Assembly: GCF_025999835.1 (NCBI RefSeq)
Contig: NZ_AP025628.1
Span: forward strand, 992,001-1,056,000
DNA from: Caldinitratiruptor microaerophilus
Lineage (GTDB): Bacteria; Bacillota; Sulfobacillia; Symbiobacteriales; ZC4RG38
DNA length: 64,000 nucleotides
Reading direction: 5' to 3'
Shown piece after piece: positions 8,206 through 17,332 of the stretch. Below the pieces are notes generated by a model. The model was given only the letters and a program-made list of their open reading frames with translations, was not told the DNA's origin and ran no database searches. The translations under genes and the position numbers were made by a program. Each line of letters begins with the position of its first letter. Within the stretch, counting starts at the first letter, position 1.

Positions 8206-11200
8206 ACCCGCGCCGTGTGGAGGAGTACCTGCGGAACTGGGAGCACGACGCCTGCGCGCTGCTCGCCGTGGTGCACAAGGACGGGGAAGCCACGCGCGGC
8301 CTGGTGGACGAGGCCCTGGAAGCGCTCGTGGCGATGGCGCACCGCTCGGGCGACGTCGACGGCGAGGGCGACGGGTGCGGGATCCAGACCGACATCCCGC
8401 GGGCGCTGTGGGCGCGGGTGCTGGCCGAGGCGGGGCAGCCGTCCGAGCGGGCCTTCGACCCGCGCTTCGCGGTCGGCCACTTCCTCATCCCGCGGCCCGA
8501 GGTGTACTGGGCCCGGGCCCTCAAGGAGCAGGTCCTGCGTCGCCTCGGCGCGGATGGCGCCACCGTCCTGGTCGAGCGCTCCGCTCCGGTCGACCCCTCC
8601 GCCCTCGGGCCGCAGGGGCGGCTTGACGAGCCCGAGTTCTGGCAGGTCGCCGTCCTCGTCCCGGAGGGGACCAACGCCGAGGCGCAGCTGTTCCGCTGGA
8701 CCCTGGCCATCGAGGAGGAGACCCCGGTCCACGTCGTCTCCTTCTCGACGGAAACGGCGGTGTACAAGGTGCGGGGCGGCCCCCAGACGCTGCGCCAGTA
8801 CTTCGGCGACCTGGGGGATCCGAACTTCGCCACCCGCGCGGTGATCGGCCACAACCGGTACTCGACGAACACGTCGACGGCCTTCGAGCGGGTGCAGCCC
8901 TTCCACCTGCTCGGCCACAACGGCGAGATCAACACGATCCGCCAGCTGCGCGAGCAGACCGAGATGCTCGGCATCCCGCTGACGCGGGGCGGCTCCGACT
9001 CGCAGGACCTGGACCGGCTCCTGATGGGGCTGCTGCACGTGTACGGCCTCACGCTGGCCGAGGCGATGGAGATGGTCTTCCCGCCCGTGATCGGGGAGAT
9101 CAAGCTCCTGCGCCCGGAGCTGCAGGACCTCTACATGTACCTCCGGCAGGCGTGGGGCCCGTTCGCCCAGGGCCCGGCCGCCGTCGTGGCCCGGGCCGGG
9201 GCGGAGGTGGTGGCCTCGGTCGACGCGATGGGGCTCCGGCCGCTGTGGCTCGTGGAGACCGAGGACACGCTCCTCCTCTCGTCCGAACCGGGCGTGGTGC
9301 CCTTCGGACGGATCGTGCGCGACCCCAAGCCCCTCGCCCCGGGCGAGAAGGTCCTGGTGGTCCTGGCGCCCGAGGGGCCGGTGGAGGTCGTCCCCCACCA
9401 CCGGATGCAGGACCTGGTCCTCGAGCGCATGCACCGGCGGGTGCGGACGCCCTCCGGCTGGCGGCGGTTCATCGAGGTGGGCGGCCCGCCCGGCTACTTC
9501 CCCCTGGTGCCGGTGCCCGACGCGCCGGCGGCGCCGCCGCCCTCCGAGGCGCTCCTGGCGGCGATGGGCTGGTCCCAGGAGGACCACCAGCTCATCCGGG
9601 AGATGGCCGCCAAGGGCTCGGAGCCCATCGGCTCGCTCGGCTACGACGGCCCCCTGGCCTGCCTGAGCGAGGAGCGCCAGAACCTGGCCGACTTCTTCAA
9701 GGAAACCGTCGCGGTGGTGACCAATCCGGCGATCGACCGGGAGCGGGAGATCGAGCACTTCTCCACCCGGGTGGTGCTGGGCGCGCGCCCGCCCTTCGCG
9801 ATCCGCAACCGGGCCGACGAGGCGCTCGTCCACCGGACCCGGGTCGAGCTCCGCCTGCCGGTGCTCCTCGGCGGGCACACCGGCCAGGCGCCCGTCGACC
9901 GGGCCACCTACCGGGAGCTCGCCCGCGCGCACGGGACCTACGTCTTCGAGGACCTGCTGCTCGAGTGGGACCCCGTCTACGGGGCGCCCCGGGACCCGGG
10001 CGTGGTGCGGATCCTCCCGACCAGCTTCCGGCCGACCGAGAGCCTGGCGCAGGCCCTCGCCCGCCTCGGCCGGCAGGCGGTGTCCGCCGTCCTGGAGGGC
10101 GCCGAGCTCCTCGTCCTGGACGACACCGAGTGCTTCCGGGACGAGAACCTCTGGATCGACCCCCACCTGGCGGTGTCCACGGTGGACCTGGCCCTGAAGC
10201 GCCACCCGGTCCAGGAGGGCCAGACGAACTTCCGCCGGCGGGTGAGCATCGTCCTGCGGAGCGGCGCCATCCGCAACCTGCACGACCTGGTGATGGCGAT
10301 CGGCCTGGGCGCCGACGCCGTGAACCCCTACCTCCTCCTCGAGGTGGCGGCGCAGAGCGACCCCCGGGCGGGGATCGACAACATCCTCTCGGCCCTGCAC
10401 AAGGGTCTGGAGAAGGTCATCTCCACCCTTGGCATCCACGAGCTGCGGGGATACGCCCGCCTCTTCAGCAGCATCGGGCTGAAGCCGGAGGTCGCGAAGT
10501 ACTTCGACACGGTGAACTACTGCGGGTCGGAGCACGGCGGCCTGGGGCTTGCCCGGCTCAAGGCGGACGCGGCCGAGCGGTACGCCATCGCCAACGGCCT
10601 CGTCCCCGGCGCCCGGATGGCCCGCACGTTCCGCATCTGGCCGCGCCTCTGGAAGGCCCTGGGCGACGTGGCCGCCGGCCGCAGCCCCTACCGGGCGTAC
10701 GCCCAGAAGCTCCAGGCCATCGAGCGGGAGACCCCGGTGAGCCTGCGCCACCTTCTCGACCTGCGCGAGCAGCGGCCCGTCGACCCGGCCCAGGTCGACA
10801 CCACCATCGAGGACTACGCGTACCCGATCACCATCTCCGGCATGTCCTTCGGCTCCCAGGGCGAGGTGGCGTTCCGGGCCTACGCCGAGGCCGCCAAGCG
10901 GCTCGACATCGTGTGCATGAACGGCGAGGGCGGCGAGATCCCGGACATGGTCGGCCGCTACTTCAAGTGGCGGGGGCAGCAGGTCGCCTCCGGCCGCTTC
11001 GGGGTGCACGCCCGGATGCTGGCCGGCAGCCGGTTCATGGAGATCAAGATCGGTCAGGGCGCCAAGCCGGGGGAGGGCGGGCACCTGCCGGGCAAGAAGG
11101 TCACGGAGAAGGTGGCCCGGGCCCGCAACGCCGTCCCCGGGATCGACCTCATCTCGCCCTCGAACAACCACGACATCTACTCCATCGAAGACCTGGCGCA

Positions 11201-12833
11201 GATCGTGGAGGAGCTCCACACCGTCAACCCGCGCGGCAAGGTCGTGGTGAAGGTGCCGGTGGTGCCGGGGATCGGCACCATCGCGGTCGGGATCGCCAAG
11301 TCGGGCGCGGACGTGATCGCCCTCTGCGGTTACGACGGCGGCACCGGTGCGGCCCGCAAGCACGCCCTGCGCCACGCCGGCCTGCCGATCGAGATCGGGG
11401 TGCGGGAGGCGCACCTCGCGCTCACGGCCGCCGGCGTGCGTGGGCGGGTCGAGATCTGGGCCGACAGCGGCATGAAGAGCGGCCTGGACGTGGTGAAGCT
11501 CATCCTCCTGGGCGCCAACCGGGTGGGCTTCGGCACCCTGGCGATGGTGGCCGCGGGCTGCACGGCGTGCCGCGGCTGCCACCTCGACACCTGCCACGTG
11601 GGCATCGCCACCCAGATCGAGTCGGTGGAGGAGGCCCGGGAGCGGGGGCTCAAGCACTTCGTCCCCCGGGAGTTCGAGACGGCGGTGCAGCACCTCGTGA
11701 CGGTGCTCGGCGCGATCGGCGAGGAGGTCCGGGAACTCACGGCCCGGCTCGGCTTCCAGCGTACCCAGGACATGGTGGGCCGGGCAGAACTGCTGCAGCA
11801 GGTGCGGGGGCTCGGCCAGGCGGACCTGCGGGAGCTGACCATGCCCACCCCGCTGCCGCTCGAGCTCCAGCCCGACCGGACGCGGGGCCCGGTGCGCCGG
11901 GTGACGAACCCGCTGGCGGTGGAGATCGCCGCCCTCGCCCACGTGCACGCCGGCTCCCCCGGCGCGCCGGCCCGGTCGCAGTGGAGCGGGGTCACGGCGC
12001 GGGACCGCATCCTGGGCACCGCCCTGGCGGGGGAACTCGCCCGGGGGATGCTTGCCGTGGAGGACGGCGCCGCGCCCCCGGTGGACGGCGCGCCCGCCGG
12101 CGCGGAGCTGGGTCCGAAGGCGGAGATCCTTCTGGAGGAAGGCTCGCTGGCGGGCCACGGGCTTGGCGCCTTCAACCTGGACGGCATGCGGCTCGTGGTC
12201 CGGGGCGGCGCCCAGGACGGCGTCGGCAAGGGTATGCTCGGCGGCGAGGTGATCGTCCTCAAGGGGGCCAACCGGCACGGCAAGCTGGTGGGCGGCTCCG
12301 TGGGCAAGAGCTTCGCCTACGGCGCGCAGGGCGGTCTGCTGATCGTGCAGGGCGATGCGGACGCCCGCTGCGGAATCCGCCTGTCGGGCGCCGACGTGAT
12401 CATCGGCGGGCGGCTGCGAGGGCCGATCGACGACTCCCTGGGGCTCCTGGCGGAACGGGCAAACCTCAAGGGGTTCGCCTTCGAGTACATGACCCGGGGG
12501 CGGGCCGTGGTCCTGGGCGATCCCGGCCCGTGGCTGTGCTCCGGCATGACCGGCGGCGTGGTCTACGTGCTCCTGCAGCCCGAGCTGGGCCTCGACGAGG
12601 CGGCCATCCGCCGGCGCCTCGCCAAGGGTGCCCGAGTGAACCTGGCGCCCCCCGGCAGCCGGGGCAAGAAGGACCTCACCGAGCTGCTCGGGATCTACCA
12701 CCAGGTGCTCCTCGACAGCGGTCAGAGCGAGGAGGCCGCCGAGGTGCTGCAGATGATGCTGGACTGCGAGCGGCGCTTCATCGCGATCCTGCCGGTCACG
12801 CAGCAGGTGGACCCGTCCGTGGCCACGGAGTGA
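8193..12833 (+). CDS. gltB: Glutamate synthase large subunit (or ferredoxin-dependent GOGAT)
   Basis: 1546 residues. The enzyme makes two glutamates from glutamine and 2-oxoglutarate. Domains in order: N-terminal class II glutaminase with the nucleophile Cys21 (HDACALLAVV, so a short propeptide would be removed), a central region, the FMN-binding synthase domain (PITISGMSFGSQGEVAFRAY, GEGGEIPDMVGRYFKW, SPSNNHDIYSIEDLAQ), the 3Fe-4S cysteine cluster CTACRGCHLDTC near residue 1122, and the C-terminal beta-helix (GGEVIVLKGANRHGKLVGGSVGK). The GTG at 8193 is preceded by AAGGAGGG. No small subunit gene (gltD) lies nearby, so the electron donor may be ferredoxin or a subunit encoded elsewhere. Confidence 0.94.
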   Translation: MPEMNPRRVEEYLRNWEHDACALLAVVHKDGEATRGLVDEALEALVAMAHRSGDVDGEGDGCGIQTDIPRALWARVLAEAGQPSERAFDPRFAVGHFLIPRPEVYWARALKEQVLRRLGADGATVLVERSAPVDPSALGPQGRLDEPEFWQVAVLVPEGTNAEAQLFRWTLAIEEETPVHVVSFSTETAVYKVRGGPQTLRQYFGDLGDPNFATRAVIGHNRYSTNTSTAFERVQPFHLLGHNGEINTIRQLREQTEMLGIPLTRGGSDSQDLDRLLMGLLHVYGLTLAEAMEMVFPPVIGEIKLLRPELQDLYMYLRQAWGPFAQGPAAVVARAGAEVVASVDAMGLRPLWLVETEDTLLLSSEPGVVPFGRIVRDPKPLAPGEKVLVVLAPEGPVEVVPHHRMQDLVLERMHRRVRTPSGWRRFIEVGGPPGYFPLVPVPDAPAAPPPSEALLAAMGWSQEDHQLIREMAAKGSEPIGSLGYDGPLACLSEERQNLADFFKETVAVVTNPAIDREREIEHFSTRVVLGARPPFAIRNRADEALVHRTRVELRLPVLLGGHTGQAPVDRATYRELARAHGTYVFEDLLLEWDPVYGAPRDPGVVRILPTSFRPTESLAQALARLGRQAVSAVLEGAELLVLDDTECFRDENLWIDPHLAVSTVDLALKRHPVQEGQTNFRRRVSIVLRSGAIRNLHDLVMAIGLGADAVNPYLLLEVAAQSDPRAGIDNILSALHKGLEKVISTLGIHELRGYARLFSSIGLKPEVAKYFDTVNYCGSEHGGLGLARLKADAAERYAIANGLVPGARMARTFRIWPRLWKALGDVAAGRSPYRAYAQKLQAIERETPVSLRHLLDLREQRPVDPAQVDTTIEDYAYPITISGMSFGSQGEVAFRAYAEAAKRLDIVCMNGEGGEIPDMVGRYFKWRGQQVASGRFGVHARMLAGSRFMEIKIGQGAKPGEGGHLPGKKVTEKVARARNAVPGIDLISPSNNHDIYSIEDLAQIVEELHTVNPRGKVVVKVPVVPGIGTIAVGIAKSGADVIALCGYDGGTGAARKHALRHAGLPIEIGVREAHLALTAAGVRGRVEIWADSGMKSGLDVVKLILLGANRVGFGTLAMVAAGCTACRGCHLDTCHVGIATQIESVEEARERGLKHFVPREFETAVQHLVTVLGAIGEEVRELTARLGFQRTQDMVGRAELLQQVRGLGQADLRELTMPTPLPLELQPDRTRGPVRRVTNPLAVEIAALAHVHAGSPGAPARSQWSGVTARDRILGTALAGELARGMLAVEDGAAPPVDGAPAGAELGPKAEILLEEGSLAGHGLGAFNLDGMRLVVRGGAQDGVGKGMLGGEVIVLKGANRHGKLVGGSVGKSFAYGAQGGLLIVQGDADARCGIRLSGADVIIGGRLRGPIDDSLGLLAERANLKGFAFEYMTRGRAVVLGDPGPWLCSGMTGGVVYVLLQPELGLDEAAIRRRLAKGARVNLAPPGSRGKKDLTELLGIYHQVLLDSGQSEEAAEVLQMMLDCERRFIAILPVTQQVDPSVATE

Positions 12834-12939
12834 CCCGGCGGGGTTCGAGCCGGAGCCGGCCTGTTCCTGCTCCGCCTGCCGTCAGGCCGACGCTGCGCCT
12901 GACGCAGGCGGTTCCTGTTTCAGCCGGCTCACGACACGC

Positions 12940-12972
12940 GGCCGGCCGGCCCCTGCCGGGGGCCGGCCGGCC
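12940..12972. terminator. Bidirectional GC hairpin between convergent genes
   Basis: A 14-bp perfect stem (12940-12953 with 12959-12972) and a 5-base loop, downstream of glutamate synthase and of the leftward gene that ends at 12988. It lacks a U-tract but is placed as a shared terminator. Confidence 0.6.
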
Positions 12973-12987
12973 TCCATGGCAGCCCGT

Positions 12988-13575
12988 CTATGTGCTGCCC
13001 TGTCGCTGGGGTGGCTGGGGCACCGGAACGCCGCCGTGCGCGGCGAGCGCCGTCAGTGCGCCCAGCAGCGAGCCGGCCCGGGCGGAGGCACTGCTGCCGG
13101 CTACCTGCCCGGTCGCGCTCGGTCCGGTGCCGGCCGCTGCGGGAGGGTCAGCCTGAGACCCCGGAGCGAGAACGGGCGCAACCGGGGCGGGGGCCGGAAA
13201 TGCGCCTGCCGGCCAGCCGGCGTGGAGCGAGGGGGAGTGGGGCAGCAGCCCCGGCAGGGACCCGATCGGCCCGAACGCCGGCAGGGGCGTGGCCATGGGG
13301 GTCGCCGGCCAGCCCCCGGCGCCCGCCGCGGGGCCAGCCAGCAGGCTGGGGAGGCCGGCCACTCCGGTGGGGAACAGTGTGGCCGTCCAGGGGCTGGCGG
13401 GGACGCCGCCAAGGGGGCCGCCCCGCCCGGCCGGGCGCATTGCCGGCACCATGCCGGGCATCGTACCCGGCACCATCCCCGGCATCATGCCCGGCGCCGG
13501 CCACGGGGCCACGCCGGCCCCCGCGCCCGGTCCCCACGGCAGCGTCCCCGGCAGGATCCAGGTGCCCGAGGGCAT
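12988..13575 (-). CDS. Pro/Gly/Ala/Met-rich low-complexity protein
   Basis: 195 residues from the ATG at 13575, which has GAGGAGG 8 bases upstream. No domain is recognised. Residues 23-50 contain repeating Met-Pro-Gly units (for example PGMMPGMVPGTMPGMVPAM); the rest is rich in Pro, Gly, Ala and Leu with almost no charged residues. There is no signal peptide or membrane segment. A near relative in composition lies 1.2 kb away at 14816-16159 on the same strand, with an EF-hand protein gene between them. In a spore former such proteins could be coat or exosporium components, but that is inference from composition only. Confidence 0.6.
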   Translation of the reverse strand: MPSGTWILPGTLPWGPGAGAGVAPWPAPGMMPGMVPGTMPGMVPAMRPAGRGGPLGGVPASPWTATLFPTGVAGLPSLLAGPAAGAGGWPATPMATPLPAFGPIGSLPGLLPHSPSLHAGWPAGAFPAPAPVAPVLAPGSQADPPAAAGTGPSATGQVAGSSASARAGSLLGALTALAAHGGVPVPQPPQRQGST

Positions 13576-13693
13576 GAAAGTCGCCTCCTCGTCAACCGGT
13601 TCCCCGTAACCTATGCCGACCGCTCCCCGCCCGCCACCGGAACGGAGCCGGGCGCGCACCCGCACACCTCCCCCGGCGGGCGGCGCGTAGACT

Positions 13694-13708
13694 GTAGCGG
13701 GCCGCTAC
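13694..13708. promoter_or_regulatory. Perfect palindrome upstream of the EF-hand gene
   Basis: GTAGCGG-G-CCGCTAC, 7-bp arms around one base, 42 bp before the ATG at 13751 and 118 bp from the divergent gene start at 13575. A plausible operator for either gene. Confidence 0.4.
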
Positions 13709-13750
13709 GCCTGTGAAGGGGCATGTCCGTTTCACGAGAGGGGGAGGGTC

Positions 13751-14752
13751 ATGTCCGGAACGTCCGAACTGGCGGTCTCCGTGCGGGGTGGGACCGCCGG
13801 CACCTTCTCGACCTTCGCGCGGGACGTCGCCCGGGGCAGGGTGTTCTCCAGCCGGCTGTCCTCGGACACCCCGCTGGTGTTCGACCCGGCCACGCGCCAG
13901 CTCGTTCCGTTCCCACCGGCACCGTCCGGCCGGGGTCCGGTCTTCCATTTCGCCCTGTCCAACCAGGGCTTTCCGCCCACCTTCTTCAGCGCGCCCGGCG
14001 GGATTGCCGGCAGCGCGCGGGGGACGGCGGAACTGCGGGAGACGGGTACCGACCCGGGTACCCTGACGGTCTCCGTGACGGGGCTGGGCCCGCTACCCCC
14101 CGGGGCCGAACTGGCGGCGTGGCTCATCCACGACCTCGTGGTGCCGCCGTCCCTCGATCCGGCCGATCTGGCCGCCCTGCCCCGGGTCGCGCCGGAGGCG
14201 AACACGCCGGGCCAGTTCTTCACGGTGGACGGGGCGCCGCCGACCGTGGGCCGGCCGGACGTGCCGGTCTGGAACACCGTGTCCGTCCCCGTGCGGGCCG
14301 GCACCCTGACCGTGCGTCCGGAAGGCACCGCCTCGCTCCGGGTCTCGCTGGCCGACGCCGCCCGGGTGGCGCTCGACCCGCGGGCGCTCCTCGGCATGGG
14401 GTTCTCCCCGGGGTTCGGGGGAGCGCTGCCATCGGGTCTGGTGGCAGCCATACTCACCGACGTGTTCATGCGCCCCGCAACCGTGTTCCCGCAGCTGCCA
14501 CTGGCCACGGCATTCCCGCAGCGCCTGGCTGCGATCACCCAGGCCGCGGTGGCCCGCTTCGACCGGGACGGCGACGGCACCGTGTCCGTCCAGGAGGCGC
14601 AGTCCATCCCCGGTGCGTTCCTGCGGGCACAGGACTTCACCCGGGTCGCCCTCACGGTCGAGCCCAGCGTGAGGAGCACCTCGCCGCTCCTGCCGACCGA
14701 GCACGCGGTCGCGCTGGCCGGCCTGCGACGTACACAGTCGGCGGTCAACTGA
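13751..14752 (+). CDS. Hypothetical protein with one canonical EF-hand
   Basis: 333 residues, ATG preceded by GGGGAGGG. The first 260 residues look like beta-rich, extracellular-type sequence without a signal peptide or membrane segment. Residues 271-282 (DRDGDGTVSVQE) are a canonical 12-residue EF-hand calcium loop with Asp1, Asp3, Asp5, Gly6 and Glu12 all present. No family is recognised with confidence. It is flanked on both sides by leftward genes for Pro/Gly-rich proteins, which suggests a shared structure such as a spore surface layer or matrix. Function is unknown. Confidence 0.65.
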   Translation: MSGTSELAVSVRGGTAGTFSTFARDVARGRVFSSRLSSDTPLVFDPATRQLVPFPPAPSGRGPVFHFALSNQGFPPTFFSAPGGIAGSARGTAELRETGTDPGTLTVSVTGLGPLPPGAELAAWLIHDLVVPPSLDPADLAALPRVAPEANTPGQFFTVDGAPPTVGRPDVPVWNTVSVPVRAGTLTVRPEGTASLRVSLADAARVALDPRALLGMGFSPGFGGALPSGLVAAILTDVFMRPATVFPQLPLATAFPQRLAAITQAAVARFDRDGDGTVSVQEAQSIPGAFLRAQDFTRVALTVEPSVRSTSPLLPTEHAVALAGLRRTQSAVN

Positions 14753-14768
14753 CCGTCACGGGCGCGCT

Positions 14769-14798
14769 CCGGGGCCCCGGCCGGCGCCGGGGCCCCGG
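14769..14798. terminator. Bidirectional hairpin between convergent genes
   Basis: A 13-bp perfect stem (14769-14781 with 14786-14798) and a 4-base loop, between the EF-hand gene and the leftward gene ending at 14816. Confidence 0.6.
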
Positions 14799-14815
14799 TT
14801 CGCGGCGCGCCGCCG

Positions 14816-16159
14816 TCAGCGGGGCTGGCGCGCGACCAGCCCGTGCATCTCCAGCAGCGTGCGCAGGCGGCTCGAGAAGAGTTCGCCGAAGCGCGAGCTG
14901 TCCAGCGCTCCGGTGACCAGGTCGCGCAGGGCCGACTGGCACTCGGCGGAGGTGAGCACCCCGGTGGCGACCCCGAGCACCAGCTGGGCGAGGTCCGGCC
15001 GGCTCTGCAGGGAGTCCAGGGCGGGACCCAGGCTGGTCCGCACGGCGCTGGACTGGAGGAGCTGCCCCGCGAGCTGGACCCAGGGCGCGAGCGCCTGCAG
15101 GAAAGCGGCGGGGGGCGGCGCGGGAAGTCCGGCCGCAGCGGCGGGCGCGCCGGGACCGGCCGCCGGCGGTGTCCAGGCGGGGAAGGCCGGCCCCGCGGGT
15201 GCACCCCACGGACCCGGACCGGCAGGCGCCACCGGCATCCCGAAGGGCACCCCCATGCCCGGCGTGCCCGCTGTCGCGCCGGCGGGCACGGGCATCGGGC
15301 CGGCAGGCATGGGCATCGGGCCGGCAGGCATGGGCATCGGGCCGGCAGGCATGGGCATCAGGCCGGCGCCGGGAGCGGGCGCGCCGGGCGGGAGCATCGC
15401 CGGCCGGCTCACCGCGACGGGCACCCCGGCGGGCGGGCCGAACAGGGCAGGCCCCGCCACGGCCCCGGGCAACGGCCCGCCGGCCGGCAGCGGTGCGCCG
15501 TACGCGCCGCCGGGTGGCACCGGCACGGGTCCGGGGACCGGTCCGCCCATCGGCATGGGCCCCGGTACCGGGCCGGCGAAGGGTATCGGGCCGCCCATCG
15601 GGTCCGGCGCCGGCATCCCCGCGAGGGCAGGGTTCGGGATGGCGCCGGGCGGGATCGCCGGCATCCCCGGCGAGGCCATGGGGGCCTGGCGAGTCGCGAA
15701 CGGATTCGGGAAACCGGCAGGGACAGGGGCCGGCGGGAGCGACGGGATCGGCGCCGGCTGCCCGGCCGGGGCGGCAGCGGCGACCGGGGCAACCCCGGCG
15801 GCGCTCACCCCCGGGACAGCTGCGGCCAGGTTACCGGGGGCAGGCCGGGCGGGTCCGAAGGTCACACCGGGCCCGGGCGGGGGCGCGAAGGTGACGCCGG
15901 GCCCGGGCGGCCAGAAGGCCGGCGGGTATGGCGCCGGCCCGCGAGGCATCACGCCGGGGGCCGGGCCTGCTGCCGGGCTCATGCCGCCGCCCATCGCCGG
16001 GAGAACCGTGGGACTGCGGGTGATCGACGGGGCCGGGGGCGGGGGCAGGGTCGGACCGGTCACCCCGGGTACCCCGGCGACGGGCAGGACGGACGGGGAT
16101 GTACCGTGAGCGCCGGAGGCCGGTGCGGGCCCACCGGCAGCCGGGAAACCTGACGACAT
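14816..16159 (-). CDS. Gly-Pro-Met repeat protein with a helical C-terminal domain
   Basis: 447 residues from the ATG at 16159 (GAGGAGGG 8 bases upstream). Residues 1-340 are Pro/Gly/Ala/Met-rich with collagen-like and GPMPMPA repeats; three exact 21-bp DNA units encode the core of this repeat at 15290-15352. The last 110 residues (from about AFLQALAPWVQLAGQLL to the end) are a compact amphipathic helical domain with a cysteine, unlike the rest. No signal peptide is visible. The large open frame continuing upstream of 16159 runs antisense to nadK and is not coding. Its partner at 12988-13575 has a similar composition. Likely a structural protein; role unknown. Confidence 0.65.
   Translation of the reverse strand: MSSGFPAAGGPAPASGAHGTSPSVLPVAGVPGVTGPTLPPPPAPSITRSPTVLPAMGGGMSPAAGPAPGVMPRGPAPYPPAFWPPGPGVTFAPPPGPGVTFGPARPAPGNLAAAVPGVSAAGVAPVAAAAPAGQPAPIPSLPPAPVPAGFPNPFATRQAPMASPGMPAIPPGAIPNPALAGMPAPDPMGGPIPFAGPVPGPMPMGGPVPGPVPVPPGGAYGAPLPAGGPLPGAVAGPALFGPPAGVPVAVSRPAMLPPGAPAPGAGLMPMPAGPMPMPAGPMPMPAGPMPVPAGATAGTPGMGVPFGMPVAPAGPGPWGAPAGPAFPAWTPPAAGPGAPAAAAGLPAPPPAAFLQALAPWVQLAGQLLQSSAVRTSLGPALDSLQSRPDLAQLVLGVATGVLTSAECQSALRDLVTGALDSSRFGELFSSRLRTLLEMHGLVARQPR
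15290..15370. repeat. 21-bp tandem repeat, three exact copies plus a partial one
   Basis: Units at 15290-15310, 15311-15331 and 15332-15352, with a diverging fourth from 15353. They lie in frame in the Gly-Pro-Met protein gene and encode seven-residue steps, so copy number could vary without a frameshift. Confidence 0.85.
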
Positions 16160-16358
16160 GGTTCGACACCCTCCTCGGCACGGCGGGGCGGGATGGGACG
16201 TGAGGGGCACCAGGGGCCTCCGCCCGTTGCCCCCTGCAGGGTATGCGGGGGCATCGCCGGGGGGTGCGCGCCGCCCCGGGAGGGATCGCCGGGGCGGCGG
16301 GAGAAAGCTATGAGCGATCCGGACCCGCCTGACGAGCACAGGTGCTGGAGGCGTTGGC

Positions 16359-17237
16359 GTGGACGTGATCGGGATCGTGTGCAACGCTGCCAAGCCGGCG
16401 GCGGTCGAGGTCGCCCGGACCCTCGTGCGCGAGCTGGACGCCCGGGGGCTGCGGGTGGTACTGACCCCGGAGGCGGCGGCCGCCGTGGGGGCTCCCGACC
16501 GCAGCCGTCCCTTCCCGGGCGGATGGCACGGGGTGGACCTGGCGATCGTCCTCGGCGGGGACGGCACGCTCCTGCGGGCCGCCAAGGCGGCGTCCCCCCT
16601 GGGCTTGCCGGTCCTGGGGGTGAACACGGGCCACCTCGGCTTCCTGACCGAGATGGAAGCCAGCGAGCTCCTGCCCTCGCTGGACGGGATCCTCTCGGGA
16701 GACTGGCAGGTGGAGGAGCGCATGATGCTCCGGGCCCGGGTGATGCGGGGCGGGCAGGAGGCGATGGGCGGCGAGGCCCTGAACGACGCCGTCATCGCCC
16801 GGGGCACGCTGGCGCGCATGGTCCACTTCACCGCCCGGGTCGGCGCGATCCCGGTCGCCGACTACGCGGCGGACGGCGTGATCATCGCCACGCCCACCGG
16901 CTCGACCGCATACTCGCTCTCGGCTGGCGGCCCGATCCTCCACCCCGGCCTCTCCGTTCTCCTCATCACCCCGATCTGCCCGCACACCTTCAACGCCCGC
17001 TCGCTGGTGGTCCCGGGCGGTGAGGCGGTCACCGTCGAGCTCCACGACCCCGGCGAGGTGCTCCTGCAGCTCGACGGCCAGACCGCCGGCCCCCTCCTGC
17101 CCGGCGACGAGGTGGTGGTCGAGCGGGCCCCGCAGGTCGCCCGCCTGGTGCGGCGAAGCCCGTTCCGCTTCTACGACGTGCTCCGGCGCAAGCTCGCCGA
17201 GCCGCAGCGGATCATCGGCACGTCCTTCGGGGGTTAG
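16359..17237 (+). CDS. nadK: NAD kinase
   Basis: 292 residues, GTG start with GGAGG upstream. It phosphorylates NAD to NADP in the cytosol. The diagnostic GGDGTLLRAAK motif lies near residue 66, followed by VNTGHLGFLTE and the NAD-binding segments EALNDAVIARG and DGVIIATPTGSTAYSLSAGGP. Length is normal for bacterial PpnK. It heads the conserved nadK-argR-recN group. Confidence 0.95.
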   Translation: MDVIGIVCNAAKPAAVEVARTLVRELDARGLRVVLTPEAAAAVGAPDRSRPFPGGWHGVDLAIVLGGDGTLLRAAKAASPLGLPVLGVNTGHLGFLTEMEASELLPSLDGILSGDWQVEERMMLRARVMRGGQEAMGGEALNDAVIARGTLARMVHFTARVGAIPVADYAADGVIIATPTGSTAYSLSAGGPILHPGLSVLLITPICPHTFNARSLVVPGGEAVTVELHDPGEVLLQLDGQTAGPLLPGDEVVVERAPQVARLVRRSPFRFYDVLRRKLAEPQRIIGTSFGG

Positions 17238-17268
17238 GGTCCGGCGCCTCCGCCGGCCCGGGCCGTCT

Positions 17269-17298
17269 TGCATATACAGCGAATGCCTTGTATATGCA
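17269..17298. promoter_or_regulatory. ARG-box-like operator upstream of argR
   Basis: TGCATATACA (17269-17278) and its exact inverse TGTATATGCA (17289-17298), spaced by 10 bp. This AT-rich palindrome stands out in a GC-rich context and lies 35 bp before argR. ArgR binds similar 18-bp AT-rich palindromes, so autoregulation is likely. Confidence 0.6.
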
Positions 17299-17332
17299 GA
17301 GGTGGGAGTTGCCACGGGGCGGAGGTGCGCCG

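Noticed and set aside
7812-12701. A 1629-codon open frame antisense to glutamate synthase
   Set aside because: High-GC codon bias in gltB leaves the antisense frame free of stops. It has His/Arg/Gly/Leu-rich composition typical of antisense frames, no SD and no domain.
15290-15370. CRISPR-like repeat array
   Set aside because: The 21-bp units are directly adjacent without spacers and are in a coding frame.
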